From: a virus
Virus record (IMG/VR): IMGVR_UViG_3300033148_007227
Location: 1-64,000 of that record
Strand: one strand, 5' to 3'
Length of the DNA stretch: 64,000 nt
A program made the position numbers and the translations under genes. Of the stretch, positions 46,521 through 56,006 are shown in pieces (the stretch's first letter is position 1; every line of letters begins with the position of its first letter). The notes under the pieces are model-generated. The model was given only the letters and a program-made list of their open reading frames with translations, searched no databases and was not told where the DNA came from.

Positions 46521-48521
46521 ATGACACAATATATTGAGCCTGGAACTTATATAACTGAGTTGTTTAAACCTCAAGCTGTTATTCCTCCTGGTTTGGGTTT
46601 GAATCTAGTTATTGTAGGAGTAGGGAGTAAACAAAAGTCTATAGTCAATGAGGAAGTTTTGAGAGGAGGAATATATAATGAACTTTTGACTGTGTCCGGT
46701 ACGTCTCCTCATTCAGCTACGTTGGTTAATACTTCAGATCAGAAAAAGGAAAACACAACTATTTATGCTGATGGAATTGCTCTGACTTTGGATCAGTGGC
46801 AGTTTAATTCTGCTACTGAGGTTCAGATTCTTGATGCTTATTTTAATTCAGGAGCTACTTATACAATAGATTATGTAGCGATTGATTCATATATTGATGA
46901 TCTTGATAATGAAATTCAAAGTGTGGATAAGGTGGGTTTGTTTTCTGGAAGTTCAAATTACAAAGAAAATGAGGATTTTCAAATAACAGGTGGTGATATT
47001 GATTGGACAATATTAACTGATGCGGAGTTTACTGGATTAAATACTGAAACTTTTGATGTATCTACCAATAAAAATTTGAAGCTGAGTTTAGATGGAAAAC
47101 CTTCTATAACGATTGATGTTTCTGCGACCGCATCTGATCCTGCAAATGCGACTGCGACTGAGATTGTTACTGACATTAATGCGGCTTTGGTGGCAAGTGG
47201 AGATTATGGAGCTGATTATGGATCGGTTGCTTCTGATGTTGGTGGAAAAGTTAAACTTACTGCTCCAGGTCTTGATCCTTATGTCGGGATCAATTCTATA
47301 ATAACTTTGTTTACCACAACTGATTCTGCTCTTGATACAATTTTTGGTTTGTCTGAAGATGATGCTCCTTATGAGTATAGAGGAACAGGAAAGAGACCTT
47401 TAGCTGGTCAAACATATTTTGTGGATTATAAAATAACTAGACCTAGCTCAGATTATAATAAAGTAAGACAATTTAATAATGATATTGATTTTTACAATGA
47501 CATAGGTTACCCGGCTGAGGGTAATACATTGGCTAATGCGGGAGAGTTGGCTTGGTCAAGAGGTGTTTTAACTCTGTTTGTTGTTCAGGTGGAAGATGCT
47601 GATGATGATGGGGTTTATACAAATTCTGATTTTATTACTGCAATTGATGCTCTTGTGGATGAGAGAGAGGCTACTGATATTGTGGTCTTGAGAAGTAATG
47701 CTACGATAAGAGCAAAGGTGAGAGATGTACTTACAAATGAGAGTGCGCAACTGAAATCAAACTATAAGAGATATTGGTGTGGGATGCCAAGAGGATCATC
47801 TTTGGGAGATGTAGATACTCCTGATACGGCTATTTGGGTGGCCCAGAGAGAGTTTTCTGTCACCCCTGATTCAGTAGCAAGAGGAAGATTTATAGTTATC
47901 TTTCCTTCTGATTTACAACAGACGATTGTTGAGAATACAACAGAAAAAATTCTTGATGTTGATTCTAATTATATGGCTACGATTCTTGCGGCCGAGACTG
48001 TAAGTTTTGAAAATGCAAGTAATAGTCTCTTTGGAAAAACTTTCTCAGGGTTGACAGTTGAAAATAATCTCAGTAAGGCTGATATGAGATTTGCGGCGGC
48101 TAACGGTATAACTTGTGTTTTCCAGGAAGGGGGAGTATTGAAGTTGTTTGATGTTCTTACTACCGATGCTTCCGGGGATGCAAGATATGAAGAACCTTCA
48201 AGCTCTACACAGAAAGATAATTTAGCTTTCAAAATGATTGATGCTATTGATAATAATTTAAAAGGGATAGTACCTGATAATCCTTCAGAATTTGTTGGTA
48301 CTATTAAAGCGGTTGCTGGAGGAGTTATACTTGGAGAAATTGAATCTGGTAATATTGGATACTATACAGATGATGATGGGAATGTGAGAGATATAGATTA
48401 TAATGTTGATCTAGTAGCTTTCAGAGAAGCTGGTGATCCTAGAAATTATCGGTTGAGATACTACTTTAATTTGAGATATGTTGCTAAGAGATTCTTTGGT
48501 GAGTTCACCGTTACGATTTAA
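46521..48521 (+). CDS. contractile tail sheath protein
   Basis: A 666-residue protein with AAAGGGAGGTC before the ATG. It begins MTQYIEPGTYITEL like myovirus sheath proteins and has the large variable insert domain. The conserved C-terminal domain (PSEFVGTIKAVAGGVILGEI, then NYRLRYYFNLRYVAKRFFGE) carries the fold shared by sheath proteins. It polymerises around the tube and contracts at infection. This gene establishes the phage as a myovirus type. Confidence 0.93.
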   Translation: MTQYIEPGTYITELFKPQAVIPPGLGLNLVIVGVGSKQKSIVNEEVLRGGIYNELLTVSGTSPHSATLVNTSDQKKENTTIYADGIALTLDQWQFNSATEVQILDAYFNSGATYTIDYVAIDSYIDDLDNEIQSVDKVGLFSGSSNYKENEDFQITGGDIDWTILTDAEFTGLNTETFDVSTNKNLKLSLDGKPSITIDVSATASDPANATATEIVTDINAALVASGDYGADYGSVASDVGGKVKLTAPGLDPYVGINSIITLFTTTDSALDTIFGLSEDDAPYEYRGTGKRPLAGQTYFVDYKITRPSSDYNKVRQFNNDIDFYNDIGYPAEGNTLANAGELAWSRGVLTLFVVQVEDADDDGVYTNSDFITAIDALVDEREATDIVVLRSNATIRAKVRDVLTNESAQLKSNYKRYWCGMPRGSSLGDVDTPDTAIWVAQREFSVTPDSVARGRFIVIFPSDLQQTIVENTTEKILDVDSNYMATILAAETVSFENASNSLFGKTFSGLTVENNLSKADMRFAAANGITCVFQEGGVLKLFDVLTTDASGDARYEEPSSSTQKDNLAFKMIDAIDNNLKGIVPDNPSEFVGTIKAVAGGVILGEIESGNIGYYTDDDGNVRDIDYNVDLVAFREAGDPRNYRLRYYFNLRYVAKRFFGEFTVTI

Positions 48522-48749
48522 GTGTTTGATGCTGTGTTGGGAGCTTTACAAGATGAATGTTATATTATATGAGAAGATGGAGAATATTCTTTGGCTCCTG
48601 GTTATGAAAACATATCTTTAGAGAAATTAAAAATGAAGATGCTGGAAGTTCCTTTAGTTACTATTTCAGGAAGAAATTTTAAGTTGAGTAACTTAGAAGA
48701 TGTTGTTATTGAGCTTATTATAGAACAAACTATAGACTGGATTATATAA
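48522..48749 (+). pseudogene. small gene interrupted by TGA
   Basis: In frame with the sheath gene after its stop: VFDAVLGALQDECYII, TGA (48570-48572), EDGEYSLAPGYENISLEKL, then a long open helical stretch to TAA 48747. The segment after the TGA is clearly protein-like, and a Trp at the stop would fit. There is no good ribosome site at the start. It is a decayed small gene between sheath and tube, or needs readthrough. Confidence 0.45.
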
Positions 48750-48772
48750 AAATAAAATAGGAGGATAGTAAA

Positions 48773-49249
48773 ATGCCTGAAACTTTTCCAGTAAATAATC
48801 CCCCTGATACTTTGATAAAATCCTCACATGGGATACAAATTAAAGTAAGGGGAGAAACAATCGGAGCTATTGCGTCTTGGAGACCAGCAGATTATTCAAG
48901 GGAGATGAGACACATTTTTGAGTTGAATCCTTTGTCATCTGGTCATCCTATTGATGTGGTTCCTGGGAACCTTGGTGGTTTTACACTTGATGTGGAAAGA
49001 TATGATATCTGGCGTAGAGAGTTTGAAACTATCTTTGGTGGTGATGTAAGCTTGTATGAAGCTCTTGGGAGACAGGATAATCCTTTTGAGATTTATCAGT
49101 ATTTATGGCATCCTGATGGGTTCAAAGAATTGGTAGTATATAGAGGAACTTGGTTTAATCGTGTGGGTAGAGAGTATAGGGCTGATGGAGAAAGGACAGT
49201 TATGGTTAGAGCAGGGTTGACTTTTGTGAGGAGAGATAAAGTGATATAA
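48773..49249 (+). CDS. tail tube protein
   Basis: A 158-residue protein with AGGAGG before the ATG, directly after the sheath region. It has the gp19-like features IQIKVRGETIGAIASWRPAD and, further on, PIDVVPGNLGGFTLDVERYD, and ends in the beta-strand AGLTFVRRDKVI. The position between sheath and tail chaperones is the usual one for the tube. An AAAGT/ACTTT hairpin with a long T run (about 49237-49264) follows and may be a weak terminator. Confidence 0.8.
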   Translation: MPETFPVNNPPDTLIKSSHGIQIKVRGETIGAIASWRPADYSREMRHIFELNPLSSGHPIDVVPGNLGGFTLDVERYDIWRREFETIFGGDVSLYEALGRQDNPFEIYQYLWHPDGFKELVVYRGTWFNRVGREYRADGERTVMVRAGLTFVRRDKVI

Positions 49250-49305
49250 AACTTTCTTTTTTTTAAGACAAAGCAAACTTTAAAATTAATCAAAGGAGGA
49301 TTGTA

Positions 49306-49833
49306 ATGGGAGACATTTTAAAAGATTTAGGTGAACTGTTTTTGAAGGGTTTTGTGGAAGATGAAGTTGAGATTTCCGGGTTCAAATTCAAATTGAGAAC
49401 TCTTGATGAACAAGAATCTATATGGAGAGATAAATACACTGATCTCTCCATGAATACTTCTTTTTTATCATCCAGGAGAGTTCCTACATTGGCTATATCT
49501 ATTCGGGAAATTAATGGAAAAAAAGTTAAAGATATAGTTGATATTAGTGAAGAAGAAAAGAAGAAGTATGAAGATAAAGAAGATAATTATAAGTATTTGG
49601 TAGCAGAGAAAGTTAAAGATTTTCTTCTTGAAGCTCCTCCTTCATTCATTGATAAACTCTGGTCTAAGTATCAGGAATTGGAAAGTAGATCATCTACGTT
49701 TTTGGGGGATATAAAAGACCCTGAGTTTTTTCGTAAAGAGGGGAAAGGAAAATCCCCTTCTAATGATGAAACTGGAAGTGATGAAGCAAATGAATCTGCT
49801 CCCAACGGAGGAGAGAGTAGGCAAGCTCTCTGA
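49306..49833 (+). CDS. tail assembly chaperone, first frame
   Basis: A 175-residue protein with AAAGGAGG upstream, located between tube and tape measure. It has the small acidic helical composition typical of tail chaperones (gpG-like). It overlaps the next frame by 71 bases, and a hairpin (AGGGGA/TCCCCT, 49739-49758) lies upstream of the overlap's second ATG. A programmed frameshift producing a gpGT-like fusion is possible; the second frame is +1 (or -2) relative to this one. Confidence 0.75.
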   Translation: MGDILKDLGELFLKGFVEDEVEISGFKFKLRTLDEQESIWRDKYTDLSMNTSFLSSRRVPTLAISIREINGKKVKDIVDISEEEKKKYEDKEDNYKYLVAEKVKDFLLEAPPSFIDKLWSKYQELESRSSTFLGDIKDPEFFRKEGKGKSPSNDETGSDEANESAPNGGESRQAL

Positions 49834-50230
49834 TTTTCAATGGATAATTTTATATAAATATATTCAGGAAAGAAAAAATAATGAATTGGAAAATTATCTT
49901 ACTATCATTCATAGAGTTCTCGGTACTGATGTTTTGGGAGATGATAAACTGATTCCTCTAACAGCGTTTATGAATGTGGATATGTTCAAAGAATTAATTA
50001 AGCAAAGAGAGATAGATGGAGAAGTGGATTCTGATCTTCTATCAGAAGATATAGACCTGAAAGCTCAACAGATGTTTGAGAGTGATATAGAAGGAGCTTT
50101 TACAGAGGAAGATTGGAAGAAGATGGAAGAATATGAAATGAAGAAAAGAGAAGAATGGGAACGTCTTGAAAAAATAGCAGGAATAAAAGTGATTGAAAAA
50201 GGTGAGGACATAGAAGATGCCTCCGACTAA
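49763..50230 (+). CDS. tail assembly chaperone, second frame
   Basis: A 155-residue frame, with ATG ATG at 49763 and no strong ribosome site. The upstream part of the frame is open back to about 49717. It is acidic and helical (FTEEDWKKMEEYEMKKREEW). Its stop lies inside the tape measure start. It may be made alone or as an extension of the first chaperone by frameshifting. Confidence 0.7.
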   Translation: MMKLEVMKQMNLLPTEERVGKLSDFQWIILYKYIQERKNNELENYLTIIHRVLGTDVLGDDKLIPLTAFMNVDMFKELIKQREIDGEVDSDLLSEDIDLKAQQMFESDIEGAFTEEDWKKMEEYEMKKREEWERLEKIAGIKVIEKGEDIEDASD

Positions 50231-52343
50231 TAAAGAATTACAAGAGCAAATTGAAATTCTTGACCATCTTGGTAGAGTAATGAAAAGTACTACTGGTTCT
50301 GTGGATTCAACTGTTGATGCTACTAATGAATTAGGTGAAAGAATTGAAGATGCTGGAGAGAGAGTTGAAAGGTTAAAAAATAAATTATCTGATCTCAGAA
50401 TAGCTTTTCAACAAGGAGTTGAAGTTAATCAAGAGATGCAGGATGCTATGGAAAATCTTGGTATAAAGTTTAAGACTTTTACAGAAGAAGATATGAAAAA
50501 AATGAAGGATAATATAGATGTATTAAAACAAAGATGGAGTGAATTACCAGAGCATGTAAAAAAGAAAGTTAATGAAATGGAAGCTGAATTGAAGAGGTTG
50601 AGTAGTGGAACTGAAAGTTTAATAAAGAGAGTTGGAAAAATTACAGCAGAAGGAGCAAGAAGTACGGTACAGCAAGTTGGTGCTATAACTCAAAGTGAGA
50701 TATCTAATTTAATTCCTGGTGGTAGGGCAATGATGAAATTTGGAATATGGGGAATATTGCTTGGAGCAGCTTTTGCGGGAGTTGAAAGATTTAGAGCAGA
50801 AAGATCACAAATTGTAAATGAATGGAGAAGAATGACATTTGCAGTAGGTGAAGGTGTTGGTAAAGTTACAGCAGATGTTTCTTCTTTAGGAAGTCAGTTT
50901 GATGCTTTTAGAGAAAAATGGCAATTTGTGATGACTGAAGAACAGATGGTTAAAGTTATGGGTGGAGTAGGTGGAGTTTTGGATCAATTTCAAGGAAATA
51001 TTGGTGGTGTGACAAGTGAAATGGATAATCTTATTATGACTACTACTAATTTAGATTTAGTGATGGGTACTCAATATGGATCAACAGTCAATCAGCTTAC
51101 TAATATGATGACTCAATATAATGTGAATGTGCAGAGAACAGTAGGAAATATGGATAATCTTGCAAGTAAGTTTGAAGATAATATAGGGCCGACAAATTTA
51201 TGGTTGCAGAATGTTATGGATTTACAGTCCAGGTTAGGGTCTCTTGGAAAAGATTTAGGAAGAGTAGGAGAAACTTTAGATATTACAGGTGAAGCTTCTC
51301 AGAGATTGGGTGGTGGTATGACTCAGGCCAGAAAGGCTACTGAAGAAATAATGGGGATTTTTGGAAAAGTTGATATTCCTTTTCAGTATTTATTGGGAGG
51401 AAGGATTGCTGGTGAGGGTGCTGGAGCTATGGAGAGAATTTTTGCTTTTAGAAGACAGGCTAGGTTTGCTGGAATTGAGGGAAAGTTACAACCTGAAATG
51501 TTTATGCAACTCTTGGAAACTGTGGCTCCAGGATTAAGAACAGCTAGAACAGGAGAAGATGTAAGAAAGCAGTTGTTTGCGGCTGAGAAAATGTTGGGAT
51601 TATCTGAAGAAACTACTACCATTCTTGAGGAATTATTTACTACAGCTGAGGACGAACCTAGAAGCAGGAAAGAAATGTTGAAAGCTTTATCTAAGAGTGG
51701 TGATTTGAGTGAATCAATGAAAAGTGATGCTGAAAAATTGAGGAACTCTTTAAAAGAAAATGTGGGGGCAGTTGAAAGAGCTATAGGAGAATTAAAAGAT
51801 ATAATATTTAATCTTTTAGGTTTGATATTAAGTGCTATTCTTGGAGGTATTGCAGTTTTGGCCGCTCCTGACAGAAAGGCTGCCGCTGAAGCTTATATGA
51901 ATATATTGGGAGGGAAAACTAATGTAATTATATCTTCTCTTAAAGGATTAGGAAAGACAGCAGGAGCTTTTCAGATTGTTAAAGATTTGGAAAGGATATA
52001 TGGGGCAGGATCACCTTTAACAGAAGAGGAAGTAAGTGCAATTTGGAAAGAACATGAATCTACTACTCTTGAAGGAAGAGCTAGACCATTGCTTTTTGAC
52101 ATTCCAGAGGGAACAGAAAAGTCCAAATCTCTTTCATCTGCTTTTGAAGCTTTTAGAATGAGAGAAATTGGAGAAGGTCTTAAAAAAAGTAGATTTGATT
52201 TTTATGATGTAACTAAGGAAGGTGGGCAATTAGTAATAAAAGCAAATATTGTAATGGATGAGAATACTTCAAGTAAATTGAGTTCTAAGTTAAATACAAG
52301 TGGAAAAGATTCTGAACCGATTCCATCAGCTCCTACAGAGTAA
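50217..52343 (+). CDS. tape measure protein
   Basis: A 708-residue helical protein. It has coiled coils at the N-terminus (ERVERLKNKLSDLRIAFQQG), a hydrophobic glycine-rich segment (FGIWGILLGAAFAGVERFRA) and another near residue 535-550 (LLGLILSAILGGIAVLA), as in tape measure proteins that set tail length and pass into the host membrane. The length suggests a fairly short tail, on the order of 100 nm by the usual rule of about 0.15 nm per residue. The start overlaps the previous gene by 14 bases. Confidence 0.88.
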   Translation: MPPTNKELQEQIEILDHLGRVMKSTTGSVDSTVDATNELGERIEDAGERVERLKNKLSDLRIAFQQGVEVNQEMQDAMENLGIKFKTFTEEDMKKMKDNIDVLKQRWSELPEHVKKKVNEMEAELKRLSSGTESLIKRVGKITAEGARSTVQQVGAITQSEISNLIPGGRAMMKFGIWGILLGAAFAGVERFRAERSQIVNEWRRMTFAVGEGVGKVTADVSSLGSQFDAFREKWQFVMTEEQMVKVMGGVGGVLDQFQGNIGGVTSEMDNLIMTTTNLDLVMGTQYGSTVNQLTNMMTQYNVNVQRTVGNMDNLASKFEDNIGPTNLWLQNVMDLQSRLGSLGKDLGRVGETLDITGEASQRLGGGMTQARKATEEIMGIFGKVDIPFQYLLGGRIAGEGAGAMERIFAFRRQARFAGIEGKLQPEMFMQLLETVAPGLRTARTGEDVRKQLFAAEKMLGLSEETTTILEELFTTAEDEPRSRKEMLKALSKSGDLSESMKSDAEKLRNSLKENVGAVERAIGELKDIIFNLLGLILSAILGGIAVLAAPDRKAAAEAYMNILGGKTNVIISSLKGLGKTAGAFQIVKDLERIYGAGSPLTEEEVSAIWKEHESTTLEGRARPLLFDIPEGTEKSKSLSSAFEAFRMREIGEGLKKSRFDFYDVTKEGGQLVIKANIVMDENTSSKLSSKLNTSGKDSEPIPSAPTE

Positions 52344-52348
52344 ATACA

Positions 52349-53095
52349 ATGACTGATTTTTTATCTACATATGACACAGATAGTTTATTACGGAATATAC
52401 TGTCAAGAGAAGTTTCACAATACGGGGTTTCCAGAATACCTTTCTGGTTTGGTAGTACAAAGAGTACAGGGATCAGAGTTTCTGATTTGGTTGAGGATGA
52501 AACTTTTAGGATAAATTTTGAAGCTTTGAGAAAGATGCTAAGATTGAAAGTTAATCCTAATTCAATAGAAATAACTCCTTATATAAGATTTGCAGAATCA
52601 AGGACCAATGCAGGAAGGATTTATTATCATTGGGTGAATGAAGAAGGAAAGGCAGTAGATATATATGAAATTTCAATGAGAGGTCAAACAGGAAATCTTT
52701 TGCCAGGAAATGCTGAAGCTAAAAGGAAACTTTATTTGTGGATGAAATTAAGGGAACTTTCTTATGAACCTAGAGTGTTTAAAAGTACAGAAATTACTGA
52801 AGATAGAGTTAGAGTTGGACCTGAATTTCAAACAATTACAAGTGAAAAAACTAAAGAAATAAAAAATGAGTTTTTCATATTTGTTAGAACTGTTAGTTTA
52901 CCGACTCTTATTATGTTTACAGGATTCTTCAAGACTCCAATAGTTATAACAGAAAGAGCAGAGGATCAGTATAACATTGAATGGAGCTTTACTTTTGGAG
53001 TTACTAATGTATATCCAAGATTAGAAACTTTATCTAAGGTAGCTATGATACCTTTTTTCCCACAATTATTGCATAGAGTGTTTGGAGAAACTTGA
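52349..53095 (+). CDS. tail or baseplate protein
   Basis: A 248-residue protein right after the tape measure. It has VNPNSIEITPYIRFAESRT and EFFIFVRTVSLPTLIMFTGF, suggesting a beta-rich tail component like the LysM/peptidoglycan-binding or gp53-type proteins found at this place. No LysM motif could be confirmed. Its stop overlaps the next ATG (TGATG). Confidence 0.65.
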   Translation: MTDFLSTYDTDSLLRNILSREVSQYGVSRIPFWFGSTKSTGIRVSDLVEDETFRINFEALRKMLRLKVNPNSIEITPYIRFAESRTNAGRIYYHWVNEEGKAVDIYEISMRGQTGNLLPGNAEAKRKLYLWMKLRELSYEPRVFKSTEITEDRVRVGPEFQTITSEKTKEIKNEFFIFVRTVSLPTLIMFTGFFKTPIVITERAEDQYNIEWSFTFGVTNVYPRLETLSKVAMIPFFPQLLHRVFGET

Positions 53096-55035
53096 TGGCT
53101 CTTCAAAGTAAAAATATAGAGCTTAGAGTTTATATTGATGGTGTTAATGTTACAGAAAGATGTACCGGAGTAAGTGGTGTATCTTATCAGTTGAATAATC
53201 CTTCTTATTGTACTATTACTTTAGAATGTCCTGATTTTGATTTTCTTATTACTGAAGAAGATTTACAGAAAATAGATAATGCTAGAAAGACTAAAACTTT
53301 TAATAGTTTAACCTTCAATAATAAGTTTAAAAACTCTTTCTTGCCTGAACTAGCAGAAAAGACTTATGGATCAATAGCTAAAGGTGAAGCTGGTGGAACG
53401 GGTGAAGTAAAACCTAAATTTTTATATAAATTTGGTTTATTTAATCATGTAGTTCCGGTTCGAGCTAACGTAAGAGTTTTTGTTAAAGTAAATGGGATAT
53501 GGTATTATGTTTTTACAGGAGTGGTAAATGGAAGATCATTCACTGTTGATGAAAATGGTAGATATTTTGTTACCTATCAGGTTATAGATGTCTTTTGGTT
53601 CTTGAAGAGATCAACTCAAAGTACTTCTCTAGGAATATATGAACCAGCTAATCTTGTAGAATTTTTCAAAAATTATATAAAAATTGTGTCAAGAAAGACT
53701 AATAATGAAGATAAAGATTTGATAAGGGTTGTAAATGATACAGATGGGATATTTGCTATTCCTAATATTAACTATAGCATTACAAGATTTGGAATTAAGG
53801 AAAGAGAATTTATCCCGGCACTTATTTATACAGTTTATGGGGATGTTCCTTTGGATATATCTAGTTATGGAGATGAAACAGAATCTATTAAAATAGGTGA
53901 AAATATAATTGAAAGGAATACAAATTCTTCTGGTCTTTGGAGTTTGCATCAGATTGAAGTTGGTGTGTTTGGACAAGGTGCTGAAAATTTCAGATCAACT
54001 TTGGATACTCTTTATAGTGGAAGAGGATGGAGAGGAAAAATCAGGACTATTCAGGATTTATCAGTTTGGGATGATATAGTAGGAAATGTAGTGAGAAGGG
54101 AAGATGTAAGGGATTTAGCTGTTGTTGAAAATGAACCTGTTCCTGGTGAAAGTACTTCGATGGATGAGGTTGTTGATATTATTGGAAAAGGAACAAGAAA
54201 CACAGGTCTTTATCCAGCAGGAGGACAAGGACTGAAAATTCTTATGCCTGGCTCATTGACTTCAGAAATTTATAATAAGTTGATCCCTTCTGATATTAAG
54301 AGTGAATCATTGGAATTTCATAATTTTCAAACAAGATTGCAAGCCTTTTCTTGGATTGTTCAGAGAAGGACTGATATGTTTTTCTATAGCAGTCCTAAAG
54401 GACATTTAGTGGTGGAACTTCCTATGTATGATGTAGATCATTATGGAAGAGATGGTTGGAGAATTTTTACAAGAAATGATTGGTCAGGATCATTCTCTGA
54501 TAACGAAAATCTTGATGGTCTTTTTTCAGTAGCAAGGGCTACTCCTCAAGTTGGTGCTGATGATCTTAGTATTGCTGGAAATCCTGCTGTAGTAGATATA
54601 ATTCCTGAAGCTCAAGGAGCAATAAGTGAAGAATTAGTTCATAAGATAGGAGTTAGATATTTGGATAATGATGTTGGGTTTGGTTATATTCCTAATGATT
54701 CGAGGGCTGCTGAAATTAAAGCTAGAATTATTTTAAGTTTAGCTAACAGAAAGTCTTATACTGGAAATGTATCTTTAATTTTTGATCCTAGAATAATGTT
54801 GAATAGACAAGTTCAATTTAAAGAATTAGGAAGAGCAGGATTGGTTACAAGTCAAAGTACGAATTTGATTCCTGAGAATGCTCCTAGTGTAGATGTAAAC
54901 TTGGGATATATGAGACAAAAAGGAGCAAATGGAAAATTTAGTATAGCTTTTGGAACTGAGCTTAAAGATTTGTCTATAGAATATGATAGATTTTTCAACC
55001 CGGAAGTTTTTGATAAACCTAAAGAGGAAAGCTGA
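53095..55035 (+). CDS. baseplate hub-like protein
   Basis: A 646-residue protein. I use ATG 53095, which overlaps the previous stop (TGATG), over TTG 53092. N-terminal beta domain: IELRVYIDGVNVTERCTGVS, typical of gp27-like hubs. Middle: WIVQRRTDMFFYSSPKGHLV. C-terminal: YTGNVSLIFDPRIMLNRQVQ. It is in the expected place between tape measure and spike genes. Confidence 0.75.
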   Translation: MALQSKNIELRVYIDGVNVTERCTGVSGVSYQLNNPSYCTITLECPDFDFLITEEDLQKIDNARKTKTFNSLTFNNKFKNSFLPELAEKTYGSIAKGEAGGTGEVKPKFLYKFGLFNHVVPVRANVRVFVKVNGIWYYVFTGVVNGRSFTVDENGRYFVTYQVIDVFWFLKRSTQSTSLGIYEPANLVEFFKNYIKIVSRKTNNEDKDLIRVVNDTDGIFAIPNINYSITRFGIKEREFIPALIYTVYGDVPLDISSYGDETESIKIGENIIERNTNSSGLWSLHQIEVGVFGQGAENFRSTLDTLYSGRGWRGKIRTIQDLSVWDDIVGNVVRREDVRDLAVVENEPVPGESTSMDEVVDIIGKGTRNTGLYPAGGQGLKILMPGSLTSEIYNKLIPSDIKSESLEFHNFQTRLQAFSWIVQRRTDMFFYSSPKGHLVVELPMYDVDHYGRDGWRIFTRNDWSGSFSDNENLDGLFSVARATPQVGADDLSIAGNPAVVDIIPEAQGAISEELVHKIGVRYLDNDVGFGYIPNDSRAAEIKARIILSLANRKSYTGNVSLIFDPRIMLNRQVQFKELGRAGLVTSQSTNLIPENAPSVDVNLGYMRQKGANGKFSIAFGTELKDLSIEYDRFFNPEVFDKPKEES

Positions 55036-56006
55036 TGGTTGTAGATATTTATAACAGGTTGATAAGAGGTCATATTACATCTGTAGATATAAATAAAAAT
55101 ACTTGTACTGTTTTGTCGGCAGATAAATCAGGAGAATATGAATGTTATTTAAGTCACCCTTTTATAAGTTCTACTTCAGGAATAAGATTTGCTCCAAGAG
55201 GAGGTGAAACTGTATTAGTAAGTTTTTCAGCTATAGGAGTTCCTACGATAGTGGGCTTTATATTGGAACAACAAAAAATAGAAGCTCAAAGAGCAAATAA
55301 AGATAAAGTTTTTTTTAGAGAATTAAAATCTAATGAATTAGTTATATATGGGGGAGCAACTGGAGATAGTGAGATTTATATAGATCAAAATGGTAATATA
55401 CAAATAGGAGCAGGTGTAAGTGTTCTTAATCTTGATCCATTTAGAAGAACTATTGACTTCATTACTGGTTCTTTGAGAGGGTCCACATTGAATGGTGTTA
55501 ATGTAGATATGGGAAATGTGATAAGAGAGATAGCGGGACAGACTCAGGTAATTCCTGAAACCGTAGAATTTAGAGCACACGTTGAAACTAAGGATTTATC
55601 AGTTGTAGATGTAAAGTTTGGAAACGTGATAACTGATTCGGGAATACCTGATGTGAGTAGTAGAGCGCTTCCTAAAGTTTTTAGTTTGGTTACTTATGCA
55701 GGAATAGTTAAGTTAGGAGAAATATATGTGGATCAGGGAGGTTTAATAGAAGTGACTTCCACGAATCAACTGAGTATTGATGCTCCTTTGATTCAGCTAG
55801 GAGGAAATCTTGCTCTTAGTTCTCTGGTAAAAGGAGAAGTATTGAATAGTCAATTAACAGAAATTATAAATATTTTGATTGAAGCTTTAGGAGCATTGAA
55901 ACCAAAAGAGGGTTTTGAGAGTGTTCCTGCAACATTGATTACTCAATTAACTACTCTTTTAGGACAGATACCTTTGAATCTGTCTAGTTCAGTGAAGGTT
56001 AAATAA
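55035..56006 (+). CDS. baseplate spike-type OB-fold protein
   Basis: A 323-residue protein. The N-terminal OB-fold (GHITSVDINKNTCTVLSADK, then RFAPRGGETVLVSFSAIGVP) is that of gpV/gp5-type spike or baseplate proteins. A beta-helix-like region follows with GNIQIGAGVSVLNLDP. It starts at ATG 55035 in a TGATG overlap. The C-terminus is helical with SLVKGEVLNSQLTEIINILI. Confidence 0.75.
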   Translation: MVVDIYNRLIRGHITSVDINKNTCTVLSADKSGEYECYLSHPFISSTSGIRFAPRGGETVLVSFSAIGVPTIVGFILEQQKIEAQRANKDKVFFRELKSNELVIYGGATGDSEIYIDQNGNIQIGAGVSVLNLDPFRRTIDFITGSLRGSTLNGVNVDMGNVIREIAGQTQVIPETVEFRAHVETKDLSVVDVKFGNVITDSGIPDVSSRALPKVFSLVTYAGIVKLGEIYVDQGGLIEVTSTNQLSIDAPLIQLGGNLALSSLVKGEVLNSQLTEIINILIEALGALKPKEGFESVPATLITQLTTLLGQIPLNLSSSVKVK

